A stretch of DNA of 64,000 nt from Amblyomma americanum (GCF_052857255.1 NC_135500.1:53903272-53967271), one strand, 5' to 3'. Numbered from the stretch's first letter, positions 11,123-21,986 are shown. Numbers and translations are program-made. Notes: generated by a model not told the origin, from the letters alone.

Positions 11123-11866
11123 TCAGTCTTGTTTAGCACTGTTATATTTACCAATTTTTTTCCTACAGTTTTTAGCGTCATCCCAAATGTAAAGGTCGTT
11201 GTCGACTCGAAGTTTCTCGTTGATTAGTTGAACTTTTCTTTTGTGCTCCCTTTCCTCTGAAGTACTGTCCCACAAAAGTTTACGCTTCCTGAGCGTGTTT
11301 CGTGAGTAATCGTTTTGAACAGAAGTATTAGAACCTTTGAGTTTGAAAGCATTTTGCATGACACTTTTCTTTTCTTCGTAATCTTGAAAATATAAAATTA
11401 CTGGCCGCGTTTTATCGCTCTTGCCGATCCGATGTATTCGGGCTACAGACTTGCACGTGATTTGTAACTTAGTAGAAAATATATCAGTTAGAATTTTACG
11501 ACGCAGTACAGCCTCTGTCTCTTCTGGTTCCTCTGATACCCCAAAAACCAGTAAATTCGAGCGTCTACTTTTATCCTCCAAATCCGTAATTTTCGCTTCA
11601 AAGGCTTTAACCGTGCTTTCAAGTGCTTCCACGCGCGCGGCTTGTTTCTCCATTTCTGTAAATCGAGTCTCCCAGTCCGTCAGACGTGTTTCCATGCTAG
11701 TTTGTTGTATACGAAGTGCTGCAACATCCTCAATTAATTTATTCTGTCCCAAAAGCAGTTTTTCAAGCAGTTCATTTGTGCTGGAATCTTCCGTGTCAGG
11801 TCCGGGATTCAACTCGATATCTCCGCTCAAGAGGAGCAAGCATACGCAGTACACGTCATACACCAT
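11123..11866 (-). CDS. CR1-like LINE ORF1 with 2A-type motif
   Basis: I chose the ATG at 11866 because it starts a 22-residue hydrophobic leader ending in GDIELNPGP. The frame is also open upstream through the monomers, to 12610. After the 2A-type motif the protein has a long coiled coil (LEKLLLGQNKL through the TRLTDWETRF heptads) and an RRM-like segment starting SNLLVFGVSEE. A basic C-terminal region follows (RKRKLLWDS, REHKRKV), and the frame ends at 11123. This layout matches esterase-less CR1/L2 ORF1 proteins, which bind the element's RNA. The 24-bp gap to ORF2 is typical. No internal stop or shift is present. Confidence 0.75.
   Translation of the reverse strand: MVYDVYCVCLLLLSGDIELNPGPDTEDSSTNELLEKLLLGQNKLIEDVAALRIQQTSMETRLTDWETRFTEMEKQAARVEALESTVKAFEAKITDLEDKSRRSNLLVFGVSEEPEETEAVLRRKILTDIFSTKLQITCKSVARIHRIGKSDKTRPVILYFQDYEEKKSVMQNAFKLKGSNTSVQNDYSRNTLRKRKLLWDSTSEEREHKRKVQLINEKLRVDNDLYIWDDAKNCRKKIGKYNSAKQD
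11798..11824 (-). other. 2A-like ribosome-skipping motif (DIELNPGP)
   Basis: The minus strand encodes G-D-I-E-L-N-P-G-P, a full match to the D-x-E-x-N-P-G-P consensus of 2A peptides. These cause ribosomes to skip the Gly-Pro bond. It lies 14 residues after the proposed ORF1 start and follows a run of leucines. 2A-like sequences at LINE ORF1 N-termini are known in several animal groups. Activity is inferred from the motif only. Confidence 0.75.
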
Positions 11867-11943
11867 TAATACAGCTTGCTGTGGGCACGGCAAGACCAAA
11901 AGACAACGGTTGTCGCTTTTAACAGAGCTGTAGTAAGCACTAA

Positions 11944-12636
11944 CCTGTACAAGGCAGAAGAATGGTCTGTTAGGCCACATGGTCGCTCGCGGTCCGCCGT
12001 GCCCACTGAAGTCGAAGGCTTGAAGTTGCTCTTTTATATTCCAAAGCGATGAGGTCACGTGTCGTGATGGTGGCGCTGTCGGTGCATCACGGAACAGTAA
12101 AGATATCGCCAAAGGAAGAAGAGAGCTTCGGTCCCTTGATAATCTTGACGCAGCCGCAGATCGGGGATCAGCAACTGCATCTGGAAGGTTTGGAAGGTCG
12201 ATCTGCCCGTCAACTTGGTTGATTTGCTTTGTTGTTCCGACGAGACCAAAAGCAAGGACCTGTACAAGGCAGAAGAATGGTCTGTTAGGCCACATGTTCG
12301 CTCGCGGTCCGCCGTGCCCACTGAAGTCGAAGGCTTGAAGTTGTTCTTTTATATTCCAAAGCGATGAGGTCACGTGTCGTGATGGTGGCGCTGTCGGTGC
12401 ATCACGGAACAGTAAAGATATCGCCAAAGGAAGAAGAGAGCTTCGGTCCCTTGATAATCTTGACGCAGCCGCAGATCGGGGATCAGCAACTGCATCTGGC
12501 AGGTTTGGAGGGTCGATCTGCCCGTCAACTTGGTTGATTTGCTTTGTTGTTCCGACGAGACCAAAAGCAAGGACCTGTACAAGGCAGAAGAATGGTCTGT
12601 TAGGCCACATGGTCGCTCGCGGTCCGCCGTGCCCAC
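11944..12636 (-). repeat. 315-bp tandem 5' monomers of CR1-like LINE
   Basis: The block starting ACCTGTACAAGGCAGAAG recurs at 11944, 12259 and 12574, giving two full 315-bp units and a 62-bp third copy. The units differ by only a few bases. Because 315 is a multiple of three, the minus-strand frame remains open through both units and into ORF1. The units lie on the 5' side of the LINE, where other LINEs carry promoter monomers. That role is inference. Confidence 0.85.
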
Positions 12637-13675
12637 GGAACGGTCTCTCAGGTCATGAATGGCAGTTTACCATTATCCCTCAGGAGAAAAGTGTACAACA
12701 GCTGTATCTTACCAGTACCCACCTTTGGGGTAGAAACGTGGTGGCTAACGAAAGGGTTCAGTTTAAGTTAAGGACACGCATTGAGCCATGAAAAGAAAAA
12801 TGTTAGACGTAGAGTTAAAGGAATATAACACCTACCTTTTGGGTGCATGTTTTCTTGTTTTTAATGATGCGTAAGGCATTATTATACATGGAGTACCAGC
12901 TAATATTCTGTTAAGATCACTAAATGATTTATAATCGCATTTCTGTTTCGTCCAGTTTCGACTTCAACACTCGAACGAGGACAGTGACGTCAACGTGTGC
13001 TTACACGTCACATGAGACACTAAAAAACAGCAATATAATCGCTGCTTCCACATTAATTGTCGTTCCAGTAATTGAGGAAGGCTGATTTCAGCACTGCTGT
13101 AAGTTAGAACAATGAAGCAGCGATTATATGGACATTTTTTCATTGCTCATGTGAAGCAAAAGCCCTCTTTGACGTCACAGTTATCGTTCGGCTGTTGAAA
13201 CCGATACTGAAACAGCATGACAGGAAAAAAATAATTATAAATTAATTAACAGTCGTAGGCAAACATCGCATGGTGATTCATGCATAGCAGCTTCTTCCGC
13301 ATCATTGAAGAAAAGAAAACTTGACACCAAAATTAGGTGTCTATACTCCTTTGAGAGACCGGAAGCAGGAAGAGTAGTTGAGGGATCAAACGCGGGTTAA
13401 TGACATCCTAGTCAATATCAAGAGGAAGAAATTGGCTTGAGCAGGGCATGTAATGCGAAGGTAAGATAACTGCTAGTCTTTAAGGGTAACGGAGTCAATT
13501 CCAAGAGAAAGAACGCATAGCAGGAGGCGGCAGAAGGTTAGGTGGGCGTATGAAATTAAGTTAGCAGGCCTAATGTGGGCGCGGCTGGCAAAACATAGGG
13601 ATAATAGGAGAGACATGGGAGAGGTCTTCGCCCTGCAGTGGTTCTAATCAGGCTGATGATGATAATGATGATTCT
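12637..13675 (+). mobile_element. RTE-type LINE 3' end, left copy
   Basis: The plus strand encodes the decayed C-terminal part of an RTE RT: a P-x-FGVETW motif near 12717-12745 is the equivalent of the TYGxETW motif in RTE elements. After the inserted MITE (12824-13345) the sequence resumes with an LRDR segment, then a K-x-W-A-GH-like segment. It ends with the RDMGEVFALQW tail near 13612-13645 and a short GAT-rich tail, as RTE elements do. The 5' part is missing here but extends further in the right arm. Stops and shifts make it inactive. Confidence 0.75.
12824..13345. mobile_element. Palindromic MITE-1, left copy
   Basis: This 522-bp element has terminal inverted repeats built on AAAGGAGTATA-ACACCTA with a following GTTTTCTT block. 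Its interior is also largely palindromic: GCAGCGATTATAT occurs in both orientations about 100 bp apart. It lies within RTE coding sequence, separating V-E from L-R-D-R codons, so it inserted after the RTE. The second copy is at 22294-22815. The superfamily is unknown and no transposase is encoded. Confidence 0.75.
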
Positions 13676-14098
13676 CCTATGACTGCTAAATAAATTTTAA
13701 TCGCATTTCTTTCTCGCGCTGTTTAATTTTGAAGAGCTGACCGGGGACTATGACGTCAAAGTAAGCTTATAGGTCCCGCGAGGCGTGAAAAACTGCAATA
13801 AAATCGGTGCTGCTACATTTGTCATTCCGACTATTGAGGAAGGCTGGCTTCAGCAATGTAGTGCATTAAAACGATCAAGCAGCAAATATATCGCATTTTT
13901 TCCGTCCTTCACGTTACATATAACCTCTCTGATGTCAGTCTTCGCTTGGCTTTTGAAGCCGAGGCAGCATGACAGAATAATTTGATTATAAATAATTTAT
14001 AAGTCGCAGGCAAACACCACATGAAGATTCATGCATAGTAGTGTCTCCTGCATCACTGTAGAGAAGAAAACATGCCACCAAAACTAGGTGATTATACA
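13676..14098. mobile_element. Palindromic MITE-2, left copy (partial)
   Basis: This is a related but diverged palindromic MITE. It starts after the RTE GAT-rich tail without its own left end, keeps the AATCGCATTTCTTT and TGACGTCA-like inner blocks, and ends with a right terminal repeat ACTAGGTG-ATTATA. The missing left end is found on the far side of the RTE in the right-hand copy (23180-23265), so the RTE inserted into this MITE. Confidence 0.65.
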
Positions 14099-15199
14099 TC
14101 TTAAAATTATCATTGGGCTTCTTCAAATTGCCGCCCTTGGAGAGCCTGTTCGCTTCGAGAAAATCCACTCCTGATAGGAAGATGCATCATGCTCACATGA
14201 ACTGGTCGCCGCCAGAACCAGCCCGCTGGCAATCATGGCGGCAAGGCCGTCCATGGATCACAGAAAGTGAGTGCCCTCTGCTGATTTGCGTGCTGTTGCA
14301 TCTCTTTGCTGGCATGCGTACAGTAGAAATCTGATCCTTGGGAGCGAAAGGAAGGACGTTAGTTATTGAGGGCAGCCGCAGACTCTTGCGCTCAGACGCA
14401 CACATCGGCGGCGACAACACAAGTATATGTCCTTCAATGCGCTGTGTGCTGTCGTGAAGTCTGCATGTAAGCTTCGAGATATCCTGAAAAGCGTATGTGA
14501 CGGGTAGTCGCACTATAAAGACTTGCATCTTACACAACATAGCAGGGTTAATTGGACAGGGTTAATTGGAGAGACATGGAAGAGGCTTTTGCCCTGCAGT
14601 GGGCAAAAACTGCGCTTGCACTGGTCAAACAACATGTTGTAGTCTCAGATTATTGCATATTTGTTAACTACACAGTAATTACATGGACACCAATGATCGA
14701 CCCTGCCTATACTGACTCTCCTGTGGTAGTTGCATTTCCTGTTAGTGAACTAATTCCTTTGGGCTGCAGGCAGAAAACCATCATTAAATGATCCGCTCAA
14801 TTGTAATCTGCCGCCCTCCACCTGTTAATATTGCTGCCAGCAAGTAATGCACACATAATTTTGACAAGCGTGCCTATCAGCTGGTTGAACTTTTTCTGAT
14901 GTGCGTATGCAGTATAAATTTAGCTGCACGTCGTGTCTGTGTGCTATCGTTTTACCGCAGAGCACTCGTATGACAGGCATTACAATCTCGCCTCACATGT
15001 CGGCGCCGCACTGTGTGTGCATGCAAGATGATCCACACTTAGAATTTTTAAAATTTTTAATGAGTCAAATGCAAGGTTAAGTAGGCATACGGTATTTCTC
15101 AGGTATTTTAAGCCCTTGTGGCAGAAGGCCCGAGAACCAAGCTTTATGGCAATGACCGAATCGGCACAAACTAGGTTAGGCTTCATCTTTAGCTGTGAA

Positions 15200-15604
15200 A
15201 TGAAAGTGACCTCCGCAGAGAATAAAAAATTTGAACAACAATTTTGGCAGACCACACATGCACGCCAACCGGCAGCCACTGCTAAAAGGGACCCGACCAT
15301 CCTCTGGCTAAAAATGTCCTCTACCAAGTTTGTTGTGAGGCACTGTCCTTGGAACACACAACCGCAAACAATTCTTTAATAAAGACTCTTTATAGGTGAG
15401 TTACATATATGGCAAACAAGCTACTTCACCATGCTCCTGTCCTTCCATTCCCTCTCAGAGGTTTTTGTTCCTTCCGCTTGGTCAACTAGCTTTAGTCCTA
15501 ATATCTGCTTGTTCTGTCTGGCTGCCCTTCTGTTTATAAGAGTAGACAGCACCCCTTTTGTTTTAAAGTCAAATGGGGATCTTTCGGTAGAGAGCGCGTT
15601 GGGC
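15200..15604. other. Inverted-repeat spacer, no recognised gene
   Basis: Homology between the arms stops at 15199. I see no motif in the short open frames of this stretch. The frames that cross the arm boundary are parts of the repeat, not genes. Confidence 0.35.
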
Positions 15605-16380
15605 GTGTTATGAACGGAATGCACACCAGCCGAAGAGGATTAAGGTGCAGATCTCATCGCCAGGGATAACCACGGTGGTGCAGAAACAGCAGTGGCAATT
15701 TCTACAGCGTCAGGTGGCCGACGACTGCACAAAAAAAAGGATGACTAGCTGGGAAGGAGCCTGTGGGATTCCTCCGACGCTCGGCTCGATGCAAATTGCC
15801 TTCCCCCTTTGACTGGTTCCCTGCAAGAAGGGACCGACGATGGATAGGCGTCGGGATGAGGGGAATGGTGCCTTCCAGCAATTAATGGTGTCTGACAAGA
15901 GCCGCCCCGACTGCAGAGAGCCAACCGCAGTTGTAGCCCATAGCGCGGCACCGGTGTTTTCGATTGGCACGTGCCGGTTGCAATACGGTTGCACCACGGT
16001 GCGATAGAGCAGCGGACCAGCGAATCCTCCTCACCCACTCTCAAGAGTGCCTCCTCTTCCTAAGTGCTGTGTGCAAATTTTCACATCATAAATAAATGTA
16101 CCACGCATTGTATTGGCCCCCGTCTTGTGAAGGGGCGGATCTTTAGGGTATTTAATAAGCGTCCTGAGTGACAACGAATGCACTGGGCGCAGGCGACAAG
16201 GATCATCCAGTTGCCTCAACGCTATGAACTTAATTTTTGACTGTTTGCTCTTTGCTAAATAGTGCAAATAAGCTTCTTCACAGTGCCACTAAACCCACTT
16301 GTTTGTGTTTTTCCCAAATGTGAAGCTTCCATAGTTTCTCATCCCCGCTCCGGCCCACCCACGCTGCCCTGCATCGTAAC
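15605..16380 (+). repeat. Solo LTR candidate
   Basis: The segment starts TGTTATGAACGG and ends ATCGTAACA, giving TG...CA ends with a 5-bp TGTTA/TAACA inverted match. Its second half (about 16195-16345) aligns with 55595-55735: both have CGCTATGAA, TTGACTGTTTGCTCTTT, an AGTGCCA-like block and a CCCAA-TTGAAG-TTCCATA block. A TGGCAGCGGTGC sequence lies 5 bp after the end and could be a primer binding site. Two related copies with different flanks support a dispersed LTR. The exact boundaries are inference. Confidence 0.45.
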
Positions 16381-16886
16381 AAGCAGTGGCAGCGGTGCGA
16401 TGCTGCTACCCGACCCATAGCAGGCCCATTGCCTATTGTCTGACCTCAATGGATATCTGGGGCAGGGACCCGAAAACCCTGCAGAATTTTTTCGAAAGCA
16501 AACGTAGACATGTGTGCATATCTTCTGCGTGTTTGTCTTTTCTGTGTTTTTGGATGACTGACTGTCAACTGTGCTGAGAAAAACAGTAGAAGCGCCGTAA
16601 GTGCGAGATGAATGAGCACGAAGCAGTGTGTCGCGTCGTTCAGAATATGTGCGAACACGGCTCAGCGTGACCGCGCTCTGCGGGGCGCATCCGGCGCAGG
16701 CGCGCCTTAAAGCTAAGCGACGCAGGCGCACAGAGGCCCAGAGGCGGTGCTTCGTTCCGTCTGCTACAGTGCAGAAGCCCACAGACATTGTGCTTGGATT
16801 GCAGTGAAGCACACCTGACTGTGTGCCGATAGCGTCCGCACCCACTGATATGGTGCTTCGGGAAAGTGCACTTCAATCATCGCCGC

Positions 16887-17045
16887 GTGTTTGCTTCGGC
16901 TTGCAACTCAGTGTCCTGTTTTCTCAGTGCCACGATGCCGGTTAAATATATGTATTGCTGGATATTTACAAGCTCTGCTATTGTTCGGTTACGCATCCTA
17001 CCAAAGCGAATCGGGCTTCTTGGGACGCCAGTAGGGCCCCTAGCG
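16887..17045 (+). repeat. Inverted pair, copy A (shared reading frame)
   Basis: This copy matches 17800-17957 on the other strand over about 160 bp at roughly 75-80 percent identity by eye. In both copies the same frame reads an ASACNSV segment, a VKYxYCW segment and an LPKRI segment. I do not recognise the product. The flanks are unrelated over most of the 750-bp interval. Confidence 0.6.
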
Positions 17046-17799
17046 GTGACGACAATATGGAGGGGGGTAACTTGCACTGACATCAAGCATCAAACAGCTA
17101 CTTCGCATTTGACTTCCACCCTGAAGGGGTCACCGCAGCTGAGATCGGTCTCTGGTGCCCTGGCACTGCAGTCGGGTGGTCTGCATTGAGCCAGAGCGGC
17201 AAGGCCTCCTCAGAGCTTTACCACACTATGCAAGTGACGTGGATACCAGAGAACTTCATTTTATGTGCGTGCTGTGTGAGGCGGATGAGACACTTTGCAG
17301 CAACTGCTAATCTCTGTATAGATCGAAGAAATCTGTGTCATTCTTCTTGGCCACAGTTCTCCCATAAGTCTCGCGCGAAAGCGTACGCAGACTGCACCGG
17401 TCTACATCGAATTTTAATAAAGTATTGATAAACGTCATCAACAGTTGTAATGAGTTTGAAAGAAATCAGAATACGTTTAACTCATCACGAAATTTTTGTT
17501 TTAAGGATATCATTGATTCCAGCATTAAGCAGGCTGTGTGACAATGCATTTGGAAGCTCAAGCGACCACTCACAGAATCCTATTTGTAGTGCGTTGTAAT
17601 AGCCTGCCACGCTGGTCGATTTTTCTGGATCCGCTCTGATCCCCGATAATATAAAAAAACGAAGCCAGCAGTCACCGAACCTGAGGTTGCGGATTATCAT
17701 GTGAGTACCGCTTGTCAATGAATGATGAACTGCAAATATGCTTAAAAGCTGTACAATGTGCGTGCACGTTAAAACCCCTCGTGAATAAGAACTATCAGT

Positions 17800-17957
17800 G
17801 GAGCTATCCGTGTTTCCCGTAGCCTGATTCGCTTCGGTAAGCCGCATAACCGAACAATAGCAGGGAATATAAATTTCCAGCAGTAAATATATTTAACCAG
17901 CATCATGGCACTGAGGGAACAGGCCACCGAGTTGCAAGCCGAAGCTAAGACAACGCG
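17800..17957 (-). repeat. Inverted pair, copy B (shared reading frame)
   Basis: On the minus strand this copy has the same ASACNSV, VKYIYCW and LPKRI reading frame as 16887-17045. The frame belongs to a longer open stretch (18263-17769). It could be a short dispersed element or a relic coding exon. The sequence does not decide between them. Confidence 0.55.
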
Positions 17958-18010
17958 CTGCAATGAGAGAAGTGCGCTGTCCCGCAACGCCGTATTTGTA
18001 GGCTCGCTAC

Positions 18011-18320
18011 AAGGCTCTCTACTGCTGAAGGCAGCCTGGCTGCTCCCCAAAACCATAAATATTTTAGACAACAACACGAGGAGGCAACACGAAAAATAAA
18101 AGTTTGACCTGACATCAAGCACACAATACATAAGAGAACAAAAAAAAACAGCGCGTTGCTTCCATCCATTCCACATGCGGTTCTCTAGTGTCCTACACAA
18201 TCTTTCACAATGATAGCATTTAAGCATTATGTCTATACTACAATTCAAAGATCCGCTAAACAAGGCTATCTGTTGCTGAAGGGAGCCTGGCTGCTTCCCG
18301 CCACCTTAAATATTTTAGAC
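18011..18320 (+). repeat. Direct repeat pair of about 59 bp
   Basis: AAGGCT-TCT-GCTGAAGG-AGCCTGGCTGCT through AATATTTTAGACA occurs at 18011-18069 and again at 18262-18320, a period of 251 bp. The sequence between is not duplicated. It may be two copies of a small element end. Nothing more can be said. Confidence 0.55.
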
Positions 18321-19350
18321 ACACACAGAGAGAGACACCTGTCTGGCTCTGAAGTACGATGCTATGTAATGTACATATTGCGACTGGTAAGCGTGCGAGT
18401 GGCACTAGCAGTGGCATCCGTAGTAAAACTTCGCTCAATACATACATGTACCTGTGCAACTGTTGTTGCTGGCTAAGACTTTAAGTCCATCGCAGTGATT
18501 TTTCACCTCCACAATTTCCGGATAAGTTCCGCTTTTGTTACTGGAACACAAGATTTGAGAGAAAAAATAATGAAAGCGACAGCAAAAACAGGGCAAGCTA
18601 GGAAACGGATCTGTTAGTGTGTCGCCTTCACCGTTTTCCAAAACGCATACGATGCGAAAAATTTGCAGATCTGAAAACAGCGGGTTTCTCCCTGATTTGT
18701 GCAATTACTTAAATTCATGACAAATCATGAAATATTCTTTCGCTCAGAGTGACAATTACGTCAAAACCTGCTACAAAGCGACAACGCAATTTTTTTCTTT
18801 TTTGGGAAGCGTGCGCTTGGCTGCTGTGTGCACGGATCGCAAGCACAGATGAATTGGTATTGTAAGCGTTCTGCAAGTGTTCGCAACAGGTAAAAAAGCA
18901 CGTGGGTCGACTACCAAACTTTGTTAAAAGCGTTAGGCTAGACTGTACACGCATCACACGTTTAGTACACTCGCGAAATCTGATCACGTAGCGAATTAAC
19001 TGCAAAACCCACCCCCAAGCGACTACCTTTTGTAATTAGTGGTGATCAAAAATCGCAGAACACTTCAGGCATCTAGGTTGCAGTGGTGCCATAAAGCTCA
19101 TACATGATAGAGCCCATAGAGTGACACTAAGCTACCCTATTCACATTCTATGGGCGGTCGCAGGTGCAAGAGCGACTAGACGGGCTAGTTGGTTCTGCCC
19201 TTGGTTCTGCTTAGGTTGGACCAACGCTCTGTGGCCCGACTTGGCACGTCGCCCATAACTATTTCCCTTCAAACTAGCATTTGTAACTTTTCAAATATTA
19301 TAAGTATTTCATGATGTATAGAGCTCCGCGTCGTCTGCAACTACATGCGG

Positions 19351-19915
19351 TCAACCAGCAGTCAACTGGGTGGCCGGATGAAATCTAAGGTTAGACGAAA
19401 TCTCGTCTGGTCGGGTGAATACATTGGCGAAAATAACGAAGCGCCGACCAAAAGGTGTTGTCAAGATGGAAGGACGTTTCGACTTCCACATGGAAGTCTT
19501 GTTCACTGATGGAAAAATTTCGCACACAAAGCTTAAGTACGTTGTGCTAATCGTCGCAGGCATCTAGCGTACGAGGGCGGTAGATTGCCGATGTTACGGT
19601 TGAGCGTCTGATCTGTTGTCTGGATAAACAAAGACTCCAGATATTGGCGTGACATCCAGTTTTTCTCACGGCCGATAATTGCCGCTTCTTCCCAAGCGAT
19701 ATCATGCTTCGTGTTTTCAACGTGTTCAGCCAGTGCGTTGGAACAAGCCTTCTTTTTCTTGACATCATTCTTGTGCTCATTCAGCCGTCTTTAAAACTTT
19801 CCGCTTTCACCTATGTAGGAGTGATCGCAGTCTGAGCAGGGTATTTTATAAATTACTCCGGGAAACTTTTCCTTTTTTAGCTTGTCCTTTACGGACACCA
19901 ACTCGTGACGAAGCT
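19351..19915 (-). mobile_element. Penelope-like element 3' end (GIY-YIG)
   Basis: The minus strand encodes the GIY-YIG endonuclease tail of a Penelope-like retroelement: an IYKIPCSDCDHSYIGESG segment (about 19851-19798) gives the Y-x-I-P-C...YIG signature. After a frameshift near 19791 the frame continues with ALAEHV-NTKHDIAW, a YLESLFIQTTD segment and an LNRNIG segment. The untranslated tail holds a hammerhead-like motif (19473-19510). The RT half is absent, consistent with 5' truncation near 19915. Confidence 0.8.
19473..19510 (-). ncRNA. Hammerhead-like ribozyme motif in PLE tail
   Basis: Minus strand: CAGTGAACAA, then a 7-bp hairpin GACTTCC-ATGT-GGAAGTC, then GAAACGTC. A strong stem directly followed by GAAAC and GTC is the core layout of the minimal hammerhead ribozymes known from Penelope-like elements. 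The first conserved strand (CTGATGA in active ribozymes) is altered, so activity is doubtful. A second copy at 60520-60557 preserves pairing with different bases. Confidence 0.55.
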
Positions 19916-20418
19916 TGCACGCAGGCACGTGAGCTAGGAGGCTGCGACATGGAGTGGGATAGTGATCGTGGACGGAGACGCAAGTTCTGCCGCAGGAAAT
20001 CAACCGACGAAACTGAACCAATAAAACGTATTTATTATTCTGGTTTGTAAAAAAGAGGTCATCGTCGTCATCGTATGCACCGCCTTGTGCGGTCCGCGCC
20101 GCAAAGCCAATCCAAATCTGGTCGATGGCGTCCAACGTTATTTGCGTCATCACTCAGCACTGTGCCGGTTTGTGTGTGGTTGTTACCATTATTGCATTGT
20201 GTTTTGCAGCCACATGTGACACTTCCAGTATGAGTTCGTCAGCTGCACCGAGCTATGCGTACGTAAAATACTTTGACCAACGGCATAAAAGCTATCGTAC
20301 ACGTCTCTGTGTCGTCTTTATTTCCTTTGCGCTACACTTCTCTATGATGCCTCACCGACTGGTGCTAGCAACCTGGCGAAAAGACGTCTACTGGCGCGGC
20401 TGAAAAGATGAGAAGGCA
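19916..20418. other. Inverted-repeat spacer, no clear gene
   Basis: A minus-strand open frame runs 20153-19791 across the Penelope boundary and a plus-strand frame of 92 codons lies at 20125-20403. Neither shows a motif beyond the GIY-YIG segment already described. An aspartate-rich run encoded near 20060-20075 comes from a short GTC/GAT repeat. Confidence 0.35.
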
Positions 20419-21519
20419 TTCACAGCTAAAGATGAAGCATAACCTAGTTTGTAACGATTCGGTCGTTGCCATAAGGCTTGGTTCTCGGGCCTTCTGCCAC
20501 AAGGGCTTAAAATACCTGAGAAATACCGTATGCATACTACAACTTGCATTTGACTCATTAAAAATTTTAAAAATTCTCAGTGTGGATCTTCATGCACGCA
20601 CACACAGTGCGGCGCCGACATGCAAGGCGAGATTGTAATGCCTGTCATACGAGTGCTCTGCGGTAAAGCGATAGCACACAGACACGACGTGCAGCTAAAT
20701 TTGTACTGCATACGCACTACAGAAAAATGTTCAACCAACTGATATGCACGCTTGTCAAAATTGTGTGTGCATTACTTGCTGGCAGCATTATTAACAGGTG
20801 GAGGGCGGCAGATTACAGTTGAGCGGATCATTTAATGATTGTTTTCTGCTTGCAGCCTACAGGAATTTGTTCACAAACAGGAAATGCAACTACCACAGGA
20901 GATTCAGTATAGGCAGGGTCGGTCATTGGTGCCCATGTAATTACTGTGTAGTTAACAAACATGCAATAATCTGAGACTACAACATGCTGTTTGACCAGTG
21001 CAAGCGCAGTTTTTGCCCAATGCAGGGCAAAAGCCTCTTCCATGTCTATTCAATTAACCCTTTCCAATTAACTCTCCAATGTTGTGTCAGATGCAAGTCT
21101 TTATAGTGCGACTGCCCGTCACATACGCTTTTCAGGATATCTCGAAGCTTGCATGAAGACTTCACGACAGCACACAGCGCATTGAAGGACATATACCTGT
21201 GTTGTCGCCGCCGACGTATGCGTCTGAGCGCAAGAGTCTGCGGCTGCCCTCAATAACTAACGTCCTTCCTTTCGCTCCCAAGGATCAGATTTTTACTGTA
21301 CGCATGCCAGCAAAGAGATGCAACAGCACGCAAAGCAGCAGAGGGCACTCACTTTCTGTGATCCATGGACGGCCTTGCCGCCATGATTGCCAGCGGGCTG
21401 GTTCTGGCGACGACCAGTTCATGTGAGCATGATGCACCTTCCTATCAGGAGTGGATTTTCTCGCAGCGAACAGGCTCTCCAAGGGCGGCAATTTGAAGAA
21501 GCCCAATGATAATTATAAG

Positions 21520-21950
21520 ATGTATAATCACCTAGTTTTGGTGGCATGTTTTCTTTTCTACAGTGATGCAGGAGACACTACTATGCATGAAGCATCATGT
21601 GGTGTTTGCCTGCGGCTTATAAATTATTTGTAATCAAATTATCCTGTCATGCTGTCTCGGCTTCAACAGCCGAGCGAAGACTGACATCAGAGAGGTTATA
21701 TGTAACGTGAAGCACGGGAAAAATGCGATAGATTTGCTGCTTGATCGTTTTAATTCACTACATTGCTGAAGCCAGCCTTCCTCAATAGTCGGAATGACAA
21801 ATGTAGCAGCACCGAGTTTATTGCAGTTTTTCATGCCTCGCGGGACCTATAAGCTCAATTTGACGTCATAGTCCCCGGTAAGCTCTTGAAACTGAAACAG
21901 CGCGAGAAAGAAATGCGATTATAATTTATTTAGCAGTCATAAGAGAATCA
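21520..21950. mobile_element. Palindromic MITE-2, right copy (main part)
   Basis: This inverted counterpart of 13676-14098 begins with the terminal repeat TATAATCACCTAGTTTTGG and runs to AGCAGTCATAAGAGAAT at the RTE tail. Its missing end lies at 23180-23265, on the far side of the RTE. Confidence 0.65.
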
Positions 21951-21952
21951 CT

Positions 21953-21986
<34 letters not shown>
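21953..21986. repeat. (ATC)n microsatellite, RTE tail
   Basis: About eleven ATC/CAT units lie at the 3' terminus of the minus-strand RTE. RTE elements end in short tandem repeats, so this is the element's tail. The left-arm copy has only a few imperfect GAT units at 13652-13671. Confidence 0.85.

Larger units (their letters stand above)
8936..12636 (-). mobile_element. CR1-like LINE (3' truncated)
   Basis: This non-LTR retrotransposon has, in minus-strand order, 5' tandem monomers (12636-11944), ORF1 (11866-11123) and ORF2 (11098-8936). ORF2 has endonuclease and RT but no RNase H, and ORF1 has a coiled coil and a 2A-type motif. Both features fit the CR1/L2 group. The 3' quarter of RT and the 3' UTR are missing. 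The 5' boundary at 12636 coincides with the start of the large inverted repeat. Confidence 0.85.
12637..15199 (+). repeat. Left arm of large inverted repeat
   Basis: From GGAACGGTCTCTCAGG at 12637 to CTTTAGCTGTGAA at 15199 this arm is the reverse complement of 20419-23004, with a few percent divergence and small indels by eye. It contains the 3' end of an RTE-type LINE, a MITE nested in it, most of a second MITE, and about 1.1 kb of other sequence, including a second RTE-like 3' scrap near 14558-14612. Both outer boundaries are abrupt: the left one abuts CR1-like monomers and the right one continues into more RTE sequence. Confidence 0.85.

Noticed and set aside
12055..12636. Two identical-looking 88-codon frames (12055-12321, 12370-12636)
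   Set aside because: They are out-of-frame shadows of the 315-bp monomers of the CR1-like LINE.
14552..14791. Open frame matching one at 20828-21043
   Set aside because: The similarity comes from the two arms of the inverted repeat. The MEEAFALQW start is a decayed RTE tail, so conservation does not show coding.
14980..15357. Open frame of 125 codons matching 20408-20638
   Set aside because: Shared only because both lie in the inverted arms. The part beyond the arm boundary has no match.
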